The notes beneath the pieces were generated by a model. It was not told the origin of the DNA and ran no database searches. It saw only the letters and a list, made by a program, of their open reading frames with translations. A program made the translations under genes and the position numbers. A stretch of DNA of 64,000 nucleotides from JABDIY01 sp963803845 (GTDB lineage Bacteria > Actinomycetota > Acidimicrobiia > Acidimicrobiales > SZUA-35), in assembly GCA_963803845.1 (NCBI GenBank), contig CAWDNZ010000004.1, positions 1,302,001 to 1,366,000 on the forward strand, read 5' to 3'. Below, piece by piece: positions 26,930-35,341 of the stretch (positions are counted from its first letter, which is position 1; the number at the start of each line of letters is the position of its first letter).

Positions 26930-28384
26930 ATGTTCGATTCGGACCAGCCCAAGGAAGAATGCGGGGTCCTGGGTATCTCCCTTCCCAGCGGCGACGCTGC
27001 CAGCCCGGCGTTCTTCGGGCTCCATGCCCTTCAGCATCGCGGCCAGGAGGCTGCGGGTATCGCCGTCAGCGATGGGCGCGCTGTCCGGCTCCACAAGGGT
27101 CAGGGTTTGGTCAGCTCGGTTTTTAGCCCGGAGAAGTTGGCACCGCTGGCGGGGTCGATGGCGATCGGCCACACGCGCTACTCCACCACCGGCGGCAGCA
27201 ACGAACGAAACGTGCAACCGTTCGTGGTGGAGACGATGTACGGACCACTGGGAGTTGCCCACAATGGCAATGTCACCAATGCCGATCGACTCCGGGAAGG
27301 CTTGCTGGAGCGTGGTGCCGGGCTCATGAGTTCATCGGATACCGAAGTGATCAGCCTCATGCTGGCCGCCGCAAAAGGCGAAACATGGGAAGAGCGCCTG
27401 GCGAACGTGATGCCGAAGCTGGAAGGTGCCTTTTGTTTGGCCCTCCTGGCTGGCACCAAGGTGGTTGCTACCCGCGACCCATGGGGGTTCCGGCCGCTGA
27501 GCGTCGGCAAGTTCCCGGCCGGAGGTCATGCCGTGGCTTCAGAAACCGGAGCGTTGCGGACCCTGGGGTGCGAGAACATCAGGGAAATCCAGCCCGGCGA
27601 GGTCATCGTGATGCAGGGGGCGCTCATGAAGAGCTTTCAAGCGGTCAAGCCCAAGACCAAACAGGCCCGCTGCACCTTCGAGCACATCTACTTCTCTCGC
27701 CCCGATGCAGTGTGGGATGGAAAGAGCGTCCACGCCGTCCGCCAGCGCCTCGGCGAGGAACTTGCTCGCGAACACCCGGTGGCGGCCGACGTGGTCATTC
27801 CGGTCCCCGATTCCTCGATGCCCGCCGCAATCGGGTACGCCGCCATATCCGGGATCACCTACAACGAGGGGTTCGTGAAAAACCGGTACATCGGGCGGAC
27901 CTTCATCGAGCCGACCGACGATCTCCGCCGCCAGGGCGTTGCCTTGAAATTCATGACGCTGGAAGAAAACCTGTACGGCAAGCGGGTGGTCATGGTCGAC
28001 GACTCGATCGTCCGCGGTACCACCAGTGGACCGCTGGTGCGTTTGGTGCGCGAAGCCGGAGCCACCGAAGTTCACGTACGCATCACCTGCCCCCCCATCG
28101 CCCATCCGTGTTTTTTCGGCGTAGACATGGGTTCCTATGATCAACTGATCGCCCATCAACTCGGCGTTCCCGAGATCGCCGCCCATATCGGGGCGGACTC
28201 CTTGGGATTCATCAGCGTGGACCGCATGATGACCGCGATCGGACCCTCCGCCATGCCCTTGCCCGGGGGAGTCGTTGCCGAGGACCACGGCTACTGCAAT
28301 GCCTGCTTCACCGGCCAGTACCCGGTTCCCGTGCAGTTGAGTCTTGCTGACAACAAACAGCGGTTCGACGGGGTGCTGGGTTGA
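26930..28384 (+). CDS. purF: Amidophosphoribosyltransferase PurF
   Basis: First committed step: PRPP plus glutamine to phosphoribosylamine. 484 residues. A short propeptide precedes the nucleophile Cys11 (EECGVLGI), as in the Bacillus-type enzyme. The Ntn glutaminase domain is followed by the phosphoribosyltransferase domain with VVMVDDSIVRGTTS (PRPP loop). Cysteines in RCTFEHIYF, IAHPCFFG and YCNACFTG match the 4Fe-4S ligands of that type. Lies 42 bases after purE; its TGA overlaps the TTG start proposed for purD-purM. Confidence 0.96.
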   Translation: MFDSDQPKEECGVLGISLPSGDAASPAFFGLHALQHRGQEAAGIAVSDGRAVRLHKGQGLVSSVFSPEKLAPLAGSMAIGHTRYSTTGGSNERNVQPFVVETMYGPLGVAHNGNVTNADRLREGLLERGAGLMSSSDTEVISLMLAAAKGETWEERLANVMPKLEGAFCLALLAGTKVVATRDPWGFRPLSVGKFPAGGHAVASETGALRTLGCENIREIQPGEVIVMQGALMKSFQAVKPKTKQARCTFEHIYFSRPDAVWDGKSVHAVRQRLGEELAREHPVAADVVIPVPDSSMPAAIGYAAISGITYNEGFVKNRYIGRTFIEPTDDLRRQGVALKFMTLEENLYGKRVVMVDDSIVRGTTSGPLVRLVREAGATEVHVRITCPPIAHPCFFGVDMGSYDQLIAHQLGVPEIAAHIGADSLGFISVDRMMTAIGPSAMPLPGGVVAEDHGYCNACFTGQYPVPVQLSLADNKQRFDGVLG

Positions 28385-30951
28385 GCGGCCCCAACCCGGT
28401 TGTTTCCGATTCTTCGCCGGCACCGGAGACTCTTGCGGGCGCTGAGCCGGTGACGGGCACGGACACCGAAACCGAAATTATCATGCCGGCAACGCTGGTA
28501 GTGCCAGGCTCTGCCCCTCCCGACACGGTGATCGAGACCGACACCGAAAGTTTCGGCGAAGAAACCTCGGTCTCACCAGAAAACCTGGGTCCCCTAGATG
28601 TGCTCCTGATCGGGTCCGGGGGCAGGGAGCATGCCCTTGCCGACGCTTTGGCGGAGTCGCCCAGACTGCGGGACCTCTATGTGGCCCCTGGCAATCCTGG
28701 CACCCGCGCCTACAACGTTGACCTTGATGTCGACGACTTCAACGAAGTGGTGGCCTTCTGTTCAAGCAAGGGCGTCGACCTCGTGGTCGTTGGCCCTGAA
28801 CAGCCGTTGGTGGCCGGACTCGCCGATGTCCTCATCCAGCACGGCATCAACTGTTTTGGACCCAGTGCGGCGGCTGCCGCCCTGGAGGGCTCAAAAAGCG
28901 CAGCTCGGGAGTTCGCTGATCGCCACGGGATCCCCAGCCCAGATAATGCCACTTTCACCGATGCCGCTGAAGCGATCGCCTGGCTCCGGGAGCAACCCTA
29001 CGATGTGGTGGTAAAGGCCGACGGGCTGGCTGGCGGCAAAGGTGTCGTAGTGCCGTCTGACCGGGCCGAGGCGGAGGCGGCGATCGCCGATTTCCTCACC
29101 AAAGGAACCCTGGGCGAGAGCGGCCGCACCGTGGTGTTGGAGGAGAAGATCACCGGTGAGGAGCTCAGCCTCTTCGGGATCTCTTCGGCAACGCAGTTGG
29201 ATCCCCTGGGCGGGCTCACCGTGCAAGATCACAAGCGAGTTGGCGAAGGCGATACCGGTCCCAACACCGGGGGGATGGGCGCATTCGCCCCGGTACCCGA
29301 CCTGGACCCGATGCTCGTCGAACGCCTGTTCAACACCTTTCTTCTATCCGTGCAGGCCGGCATGGCCGACGAAGGGACCCCCTACGTAGGCGTGATCTAT
29401 GCCGGAATCATGCTCACCGCCGATGGTCCCCGCCTCATCGAATACAACTGCCGCTTCGGTGACCCCGAGGCTCAGGTGCTCCTCCCGTTGCTCTCGGGCG
29501 ACCTTCTGGCGGTGATGTATGCGGCAGCCACCTCGCAACCGTGGGAGCCGCTGGGCGTGAAGCCTGAACGAAGTGCAAGCACCGTCGTGATCTGCGCAGA
29601 TGGGTATCCCATCGCTCCTCGAACGGGCGTGGTGATCCCCAACGTGATATCCCCGGAGAATGGTCGCCTGATTCACGCCGGCACCGCCGACCACAACGGA
29701 ACGATCGTGAGTTCCGGAGGGCGGGTTCTTAATGCGGTGGGAATCGGCCCCGACCTCGCATCGGCTCTCGAGATCAGCTATCAGATCGCTGATCAGCTGG
29801 TGGGCAACGGATTGTTCGCCCGCTCCGACATCGGCTGGCGATATGTCAGTCGCAAACCGAACGACCGCTCTACCGAGCCGAAAGAAGCTTCCGTGACCAC
29901 CATCCCCAGCATAGAAAACGATCCTTACGCCGAGGCCGGGGTGTCGCTCGCCGCTGGGGCCGCAACGACCAAACGCATTGGTGCAGCCGTCAAGAGTACC
30001 CACGACGAGCGGGTGGTTTCGGGGCTGGGAGGCTTCGGTGGCGTCTTCGCCGCAACCCAGCTCTCGGAGATGGCCGAGCCGCTCCTCGTTGCGAGCACCG
30101 ATGGTGTTGGGACAAAGTCGATGCTCGCCGAAATCCTCGTGGCCAACGGGCGCGATGCCAGCAATGCCTGGGCCGGCCTCGGGGCCGACATCGTGAACCA
30201 CGGCATCAACGACGTTTTGGTGCAGGGAGCGCGGCCGCTCTTCTTTCTCGACACCGTGGCTGCAGCGAAGCTGGATCCTGAAGTAGTTGGCAACATCGTG
30301 GACGGTATGGCAGCGGCATGCCGGACGGCTGGCTGTGTGCTCCTGGGCGGTGAGACGGCCGAGATGCCGGGTGTGATCTCCGAGGGCGCTGTGGACATCA
30401 GCGGCACCATGGTGGGAGCGGTCGACAAGCCCCACCTTCTGCCCAAGGCGGGTATAACCGCTGGCTATCAGCTCATCGGCGTCAAATCTTCGGGCTTGCA
30501 TACCAATGGCTACAGCCTCGCTCGCAAAGTCATCCAGGGGAAGGACACCAACGCCCTGCTCCCCGGCGGAGCGGGTGAGTCGATTTTCGAGGCCCTGCTG
30601 GCAACCCATCGCAGTTACCTCGATGTTCTCAAAGTGGCGTTGGCCTCCGGCAAAGTGGCGGCGCTGGCCCACATCACCGGTGGCGGCCTGGTCGACAACT
30701 TGCCCCGGGTACTGCCCGACGACCTCGGTGCCTACATCAAGACTGCCTCATGGCCACAACCCGCTCTGTTCCAATACCTGATCAAACAGGCCAACCTCAA
30801 CATCGAGGACGCCCACCAAATCCTCAATTGCGGGATTGGGATGGTGGTCGTTGTTGCGCCCCACGACGTTAATGAGGTGCAGGCCTTGATCGGCGAGGAA
30901 ACATTCAATATCGGAGAGGTCACTGCCACCCCGGGAATCGTTCTTTCGTGA
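28381..30951 (+). CDS. purDM: PurD-PurM fusion: GAR synthetase and AIR synthetase in one protein
   Basis: One uninterrupted 856-residue frame. Residues 1-70 are an acidic, Thr/Pro-rich extension. Residues ~71-495 are PurD (LDVLLIGSGGREHAL, ATP-grasp VVVKADGLAGGKGVVV, EYNCRFGDPEAQ). A linker of about 20 residues follows. Residues ~515-856 are PurM (YAEAGVSLAAGAATTKRI, GGLGGFGGVFAA, STDGVGTKSMLA, LLGGETAEMPG, HITGGGLVDNLPR). Both active regions look complete. TTG 28381 overlaps the purF stop; ATG 28483 would shorten the extension. The PurM part could also be made separately from an internal GTG near 29893. Catalyses steps 2 and 5. Confidence 0.93.
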   Translation: MSGPNPVVSDSSPAPETLAGAEPVTGTDTETEIIMPATLVVPGSAPPDTVIETDTESFGEETSVSPENLGPLDVLLIGSGGREHALADALAESPRLRDLYVAPGNPGTRAYNVDLDVDDFNEVVAFCSSKGVDLVVVGPEQPLVAGLADVLIQHGINCFGPSAAAAALEGSKSAAREFADRHGIPSPDNATFTDAAEAIAWLREQPYDVVVKADGLAGGKGVVVPSDRAEAEAAIADFLTKGTLGESGRTVVLEEKITGEELSLFGISSATQLDPLGGLTVQDHKRVGEGDTGPNTGGMGAFAPVPDLDPMLVERLFNTFLLSVQAGMADEGTPYVGVIYAGIMLTADGPRLIEYNCRFGDPEAQVLLPLLSGDLLAVMYAAATSQPWEPLGVKPERSASTVVICADGYPIAPRTGVVIPNVISPENGRLIHAGTADHNGTIVSSGGRVLNAVGIGPDLASALEISYQIADQLVGNGLFARSDIGWRYVSRKPNDRSTEPKEASVTTIPSIENDPYAEAGVSLAAGAATTKRIGAAVKSTHDERVVSGLGGFGGVFAATQLSEMAEPLLVASTDGVGTKSMLAEILVANGRDASNAWAGLGADIVNHGINDVLVQGARPLFFLDTVAAAKLDPEVVGNIVDGMAAACRTAGCVLLGGETAEMPGVISEGAVDISGTMVGAVDKPHLLPKAGITAGYQLIGVKSSGLHTNGYSLARKVIQGKDTNALLPGGAGESIFEALLATHRSYLDVLKVALASGKVAALAHITGGGLVDNLPRVLPDDLGAYIKTASWPQPALFQYLIKQANLNIEDAHQILNCGIGMVVVVAPHDVNEVQALIGEETFNIGEVTATPGIVLS

Positions 30952-30964
30952 GGCTGGGGCGGGG

Positions 30965-31579
30965 ATGAGCAACCGGCGGGTGGTGATCATGGCCTCCGGT
31001 AACGGTTCCAATGCCCAAGTGTTGCTGGATCTCGCCGCCGCCGGTGATCTCGACTGCCGGATCGTCGCAATGATCTCGGACCACTCGGATGCTCCTGTGC
31101 TCAGGCGGGCTGCCGCTGCCGGGGTGAGAACCGAGGTGTTGGAGCAACTGGCCGGGGAGCCTCGTGACCGTTACGACCAGCGTTTGGCGCCGATCGTTTC
31201 ATCTCACCATCCCGAGCTGGTGGTGCTGGCCGGGTGGATGCGCATTCTCACGGGATCGTTCTGCCAACAATTCCCCATCATCAACCTCCATCCAGCCCTC
31301 CCCGGTGCCTTCCCAGGGGCCACTGCGATACCCGACGCCTTCGCGGCCTGGCGGGCCGGCCTCGTGAGCGAGACGGGCGTGATGGTCCACTGGGTGCCCG
31401 ACGCTGGTGTTGACACCGGCCCGGTGATCGTCACCGAGGCCGTGCCGTTCGAGACCGATGACACGCTCGACACGGTCACCGAACGCATCCATGCTGTAGA
31501 GCACCGACTTCTTCCACTCGGAGTCAAGATCGCCCTTGAATCGCTACCCGTCCCCCAAACCCCCGAGGTTTCCCGATGA
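30965..31579 (+). CDS. purN: Phosphoribosylglycinamide formyltransferase PurN
   Basis: Transfers a formyl group from 10-formyl-THF to GAR (step 3). 204 residues, usual length. VVIMASGNGSN is the phosphate-binding loop; the catalytic residues Asn107 and His109 lie in IINLHPALPGAFPG and Asp150 in AGVDTGPVIV. It follows the purD-purM fusion by 13 bases and overlaps the guaB ATG by four bases. The PurD-PurM-PurN order equals the domain order of animal GART. Confidence 0.95.
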   Translation: MSNRRVVIMASGNGSNAQVLLDLAAAGDLDCRIVAMISDHSDAPVLRRAAAAGVRTEVLEQLAGEPRDRYDQRLAPIVSSHHPELVVLAGWMRILTGSFCQQFPIINLHPALPGAFPGATAIPDAFAAWRAGLVSETGVMVHWVPDAGVDTGPVIVTEAVPFETDDTLDTVTERIHAVEHRLLPLGVKIALESLPVPQTPEVSR

Positions 31580-33051
31580 CCGCCCGTGAACTAAATGCTC
31601 GCATCTTCGACTCGTTCGAGTCCCTGACCTTCGATGACGTACTGATCGTCCCCGGTTGGAGTGAAGTGCTACCGCATGAGGTGGACATCGCAACCTCGAT
31701 CTGTGGCATCCGATTAGCCACGCCGCTCATGTCGGCGGCGATGGACACGGTCACCGAGGCTCCGCTGGCCATCGGTCTGGCCAGGGAGGGTGGAATCGGC
31801 GTTCTCCACCGCAATCTCTCCATTGAAGATCAGGCGTTTCAGGTGGATCAGGTGAAGCGGGCTCAGAGTGGGATGATCACGTCGCCCATTTCGCTTCCGC
31901 CATCCAGCACGTTGGCTGACGCTGAGGTTCTGATGAACCGCCACAAGATCAGCGGAGTCCCGATCTGCGATGAGGACGGTGTTCTGAAAGGGATCCTCAC
32001 CAACCGCGACATCCGGTTCTGTGGGCAAGACGAATTCGGGCTTCCGGTAACCGATTTCATGACCTCGGATGGACTGGTGACCGCCCCGGCCGGAACCGAA
32101 CTTGACGAAGCGGTTCAGATTCTTCACAAACATCGGATCGAGAAACTTCCGCTCGTAGATGATCAGGGTCGCCTCACCGGCCTCATCACCGTGAAAGACA
32201 TCACCAAGCGGATCGAGAAACCCAATGCGTCCTTGGATGCACGCGGCCGCCTCCGGGTCGCCGCTGCGGTCGGCGTGACCGATGTGGCCGAGCGGACCGA
32301 GGCGCTTGCGGAATCCGGGGTGGACATGTTGGTCATCGACACGGCGCACGGGCACACGCGCGGGGTTGTGCAGGCCATCCGCACAATCAAGAAGGGCTGG
32401 CCGGATCTACCGGTGGTCGGCGGAAATGTTGTGACCCGCGAAGGCGTGGAAGCGATGGTCAATGCCGGAGCTGATGCGGTGAAGGTTGGCGTAGGGGCCG
32501 GCTCTATCTGCACCACCCGAATCGTTGCCGGGGCCGGTATGCCGCAGGTGACCGCCATCTTCGAATGTGTCGAGGCGGGGCGGGAACTCGGGGTGCCCAT
32601 CATCGCCGACGGCGGTGTTGTCTCCAGTGGTGACATCGTGAAGGCATTCGTAGCCGGTGCCGATGTGGTGATGCTTGGTAATGCGCTGGCTGGATGTGAT
32701 GAGGCGCCGGGGCAACTGGAACTGGTGGACGGAGCGATGTGGAAGACCTATCGCGGCATGGGCTCGGCCGGAGCGATGCGAGGGCGGGCCGCCGACCGGT
32801 ATGGGACAGGCACCCCCGCCGCCGGGATCGCTCCGCAGAAACATGTTGCTGAAGGGGTCGAGGGCCGGGTTCGTTACGCCGGTGCCTTGACCGAACTGGT
32901 CACGCAGCTTGTTGGCGGTGTGCGATCTGGGATGGGATATGCCGGGGCGGCCACACTGGCCGATCTTCAAGACAACACGCGCCTCACCAAGATCACCGGA
33001 GCCGGTCTCCGCGAAAGCCATCCGCACGACATCTCCATGTACACCGATTAG
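31576..33051 (+). CDS. guaB: Inosine-5'-monophosphate dehydrogenase
   Basis: Oxidises IMP to XMP with NAD+, the entry to GMP synthesis. 491 residues. LTFDDVLIVPGWSEVLP begins the barrel; two CBS repeats fill residues ~95-210 (KISGVPICDEDG, HRIEKLPLVDDQGRLTG). The catalytic Cys312 is in GAGSICTTRIVAG, the flap motif is YRGMGSAGAM. Last gene of the purine operon; a small hairpin (TTCCTG-CAGGAA, 33065-33081) follows but has no T tract. The 128 bases to the next gene hold nothing else I can identify. Confidence 0.96.
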   Translation: MTARELNARIFDSFESLTFDDVLIVPGWSEVLPHEVDIATSICGIRLATPLMSAAMDTVTEAPLAIGLAREGGIGVLHRNLSIEDQAFQVDQVKRAQSGMITSPISLPPSSTLADAEVLMNRHKISGVPICDEDGVLKGILTNRDIRFCGQDEFGLPVTDFMTSDGLVTAPAGTELDEAVQILHKHRIEKLPLVDDQGRLTGLITVKDITKRIEKPNASLDARGRLRVAAAVGVTDVAERTEALAESGVDMLVIDTAHGHTRGVVQAIRTIKKGWPDLPVVGGNVVTREGVEAMVNAGADAVKVGVGAGSICTTRIVAGAGMPQVTAIFECVEAGRELGVPIIADGGVVSSGDIVKAFVAGADVVMLGNALAGCDEAPGQLELVDGAMWKTYRGMGSAGAMRGRAADRYGTGTPAAGIAPQKHVAEGVEGRVRYAGALTELVTQLVGGVRSGMGYAGAATLADLQDNTRLTKITGAGLRESHPHDISMYTD

Positions 33052-33179
33052 CGGGTTGGGAGGCTTCCTGCGGTCCAGGAACAATAGGTCGTTCCAGCAT
33101 TTACCGTGAACACCCCCGGCGCCACTGAGATGTCGGATTTCCGCTAGGAAGGGTTCGCCTCATCAGGCAGACTGGAGCT

Positions 33180-34658
33180 ATGGACGCTCGGGAAGCCTGG
33201 ATGCGGGCGGTGGAAAGTCGGGACCCACGCTTTGATGGCTGGGTCACCGTGGGGGTCACCTCCACGCAGATCTACTGTCGGCCGTCATGCCCTACTCCGG
33301 TCCGACCCAAGCGGGCGAACATGCGCTTCTTTCCCACTCCCGCAGCAGCTCAACAGGCTGGATTCCGGTCGTGCAAGCGCTGCTCGCCCGACGCCACGCC
33401 GGGTTCACCCGAATGGAATCGGCGCGATGATCTCGTGGCTCGGGCCATGCGCGGAATCGAGGACGGGGTCGTTGATCGAGATGGGGTTGGCGGCCTGGCA
33501 AACGAACTGGCCGTCAGTCCTCGCCACCTTCAACGGATCTTGACTGAAGAAGTGGGCACCGGGCCCAAATCGCTGGCCCGGGCGCGGCGGGCTCGGGCCG
33601 CCCGCGCTCTCATCGAGACAACCACGCTGCCGTTCACCAAGATCGCATTTGCGACCGGATTCAACAGCATCCGGCAGTTCAATCACACAATGGGGGAGGT
33701 GTTTGCCGCCTCGCCCACCCAGATGCGCCGCGGCCGAGGGCAGCCAGGCTCGCGAAAAGCGGGGGAGTGGCTGTCGGTCAACCTTCCCTTTCGCCCGCCT
33801 CTGGCTCACAAGGAGCTTCTCCGCTGGCTGAGCCTTCATGCGGTAAATGGTGTCGAGCAGGTGGAGGGCACCACCTATCGGCGTTCGCTCCGTCTGGACG
33901 GCGGCCCGGCGATTGCCGAGGTGGACCTTGGTGCGGACGATCGGTCAGTTGTCCCGGCCCGTTTCCGGCTCTCGTCACTCTCGGATCTGCCCCGGGCCAT
34001 CAACCGGATGCGTCGGCTTCTGGACCTCGATGCCGACCCTGCCGTGATCGCCGGTGACCTGAAAGATGATCCTCTGATGGCTGGACTGATAACAGCCACG
34101 CCCGGACTTCGTTCTCCCGGCGAGGTCGATGGGATCGATGCGGCCGTGCGGGCTGTTCTGCATCAACAGGTCTCGCTGGCGAGTGCGAAGGCGATGGCCG
34201 CCCGCCTGGTGGCTGCTCACGGACTGGAGTTGGAGAATCCCGTGGGCAGCGTCTACTTCGCCTTCCCATCCGCGGCTGAGTGGGCTGCCCAGGATCCGTC
34301 CGAGTTGGGGCTTCCGAAGAGTCGGGCCACGGCTCTGGTAGCGGTGGCCAGCGCTATTGACCAGGGTCGAGTGGATCTCTCCCCATGGGCGAATCGAGCC
34401 AAGGCGGAAGCGGCGCTTCTAGCGGTGAAGGGCATCGGGCCGTGGACCGCAAACGTGGTGGCGGCCAAAGCGCTCGCAGCTCCTGATGCCTTCGGCGCAA
34501 GTGACCTGGCATTGCTGAAGCAGGCGGAGAGATTGGGCATTCCCCACGAAGCCGCGGAACTCGAACACCACGCCGAATGCTGGCGCCCATGGCGTTCTTA
34601 CGCCATGCACCACCTCTGGAACCTCTACCTCAATGAACTCGAAGGGAAAACCAAATGA
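33180..34658 (+). CDS. Ada-AlkA fusion: methylphosphotriester-sensing regulator with 3-methyladenine glycosylase
   Basis: 492 residues in three parts. Residues 1-75 are the Ada N-terminal zinc domain, with Cys33 (the methyl acceptor by family rule), Cys37, Cys65 and Cys68. Residues ~85-180 are an AraC-type helix-turn-helix (GLANELAVSPRHLQRIL, IAFATGFNSIRQFNHTM). Residues ~190-490 are an AlkA glycosylase with helix-hairpin-helix LLAVKGIGPWTANVVAAKAL and the catalytic Asp in FGASDLALL. It would sense methylated phosphate in DNA, activate transcription and excise alkylated bases. Coupled to ogt by an ATGA overlap. Confidence 0.94.
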   Translation: MDAREAWMRAVESRDPRFDGWVTVGVTSTQIYCRPSCPTPVRPKRANMRFFPTPAAAQQAGFRSCKRCSPDATPGSPEWNRRDDLVARAMRGIEDGVVDRDGVGGLANELAVSPRHLQRILTEEVGTGPKSLARARRARAARALIETTTLPFTKIAFATGFNSIRQFNHTMGEVFAASPTQMRRGRGQPGSRKAGEWLSVNLPFRPPLAHKELLRWLSLHAVNGVEQVEGTTYRRSLRLDGGPAIAEVDLGADDRSVVPARFRLSSLSDLPRAINRMRRLLDLDADPAVIAGDLKDDPLMAGLITATPGLRSPGEVDGIDAAVRAVLHQQVSLASAKAMAARLVAAHGLELENPVGSVYFAFPSAAEWAAQDPSELGLPKSRATALVAVASAIDQGRVDLSPWANRAKAEAALLAVKGIGPWTANVVAAKALAAPDAFGASDLALLKQAERLGIPHEAAELEHHAECWRPWRSYAMHHLWNLYLNELEGKTK

Positions 34659-35155
34659 CTACCGATCTGTACGTTTCTTACCTCCACATGCCACCGCCGA
34701 TCGACGATCTGGAGATCGTGGCCAGTGACGAAGGTCTTGTCGCCGTCCTCTGGCAAGACGACGAACGGTGGGTCTTCGGCGAGGCGCTCCCACAGGGAAA
34801 TGCGGTGACAACTGCTGCTGAGCAACAATTGAAGGAGTACTTCACGGGCGAACGCACCGAGTTCGATCTGCCTCTCGATCTTCGTGGCACGGAGTTCCAA
34901 ACGAGTGTCTGGCGGTCGCTCGCCAACATCCCGTATGGAACCACCGTGACCTATGGCCAACAGGCTCAGCGCCTCGGCCGACCTTCATCGGTCAGGGCGG
35001 TCGCTTCCGCCAACGGCTCCAACCCGGTCAGCATCGTCCTGCCGTGCCATCGTGTGATCGGGTCCAACGGCAAGTTGACCGGATACGCCGGTGGATTGGA
35101 TGCCAAACACTGGCTTTTGGCTCTCGAAGGTGCCGCCGATCAAACGCTGTTCTGA
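34655..35155 (+). CDS. ogt: Methylated-DNA-protein-cysteine methyltransferase
   Basis: 166 residues. Suicide repair protein that takes the methyl group from O6-methylguanine. The acceptor Cys131 is in VLPCHRVIG; TEFQTSVWRSLANIPYGTTVTYG and RAVASANGSNPVSI form the DNA-binding and active-site region. With the upstream Ada-AlkA fusion it makes a compact adaptive response: the Ada methyltransferase domain missing from the fusion is supplied here as a separate protein. Confidence 0.95.
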   Translation: MTTDLYVSYLHMPPPIDDLEIVASDEGLVAVLWQDDERWVFGEALPQGNAVTTAAEQQLKEYFTGERTEFDLPLDLRGTEFQTSVWRSLANIPYGTTVTYGQQAQRLGRPSSVRAVASANGSNPVSIVLPCHRVIGSNGKLTGYAGGLDAKHWLLALEGAADQTLF

Positions 35156-35183
35156 GCAAGGTTCACCCACAGATCCCCTTCCC

Positions 35184-35263
35184 CGAAATTTCTGCTGCAA
35201 GCGACACCCAGTGTCGTCGTCGGCAGACAGAACGCCGAAATGTCACGCTCGGCAGAGATCTGG
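35184..35263. repeat. Structured dispersed repeat, copy A
   Basis: These 80 bases align without gaps to 56818-56897 with 56 identities (70%, counted by eye). Both copies lie just after a plus-strand stop and before a convergent minus-strand stop. Outer ends are partly self-complementary (CGAAATTTCTGC against GCAGAGATCTGG) and an inner GACAC-CCA-GTGTC hairpin is present. It may be a bidirectional terminator or a REP-like element. The remaining bases to 35341 hold no gene. Confidence 0.5.
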
Positions 35264-35341
35264 CCTTTCGGACAGACCGACGAGAGAGTTCGCAGCCAAC
35301 CCAGTGCCCCTTGGCCACTGAAGTCGAAGAGCGGCCTCCGT

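Noticed and set aside
29344..30672. 442-residue frame antisense to the PurD-PurM gene.
   Set aside because: Shadow of a fully recognisable enzyme gene.
33065..33081. Hairpin TTCCTG-CAGGAA after guaB as a terminator.
   Set aside because: Short stem and no T tract; not enough to call an intrinsic terminator.
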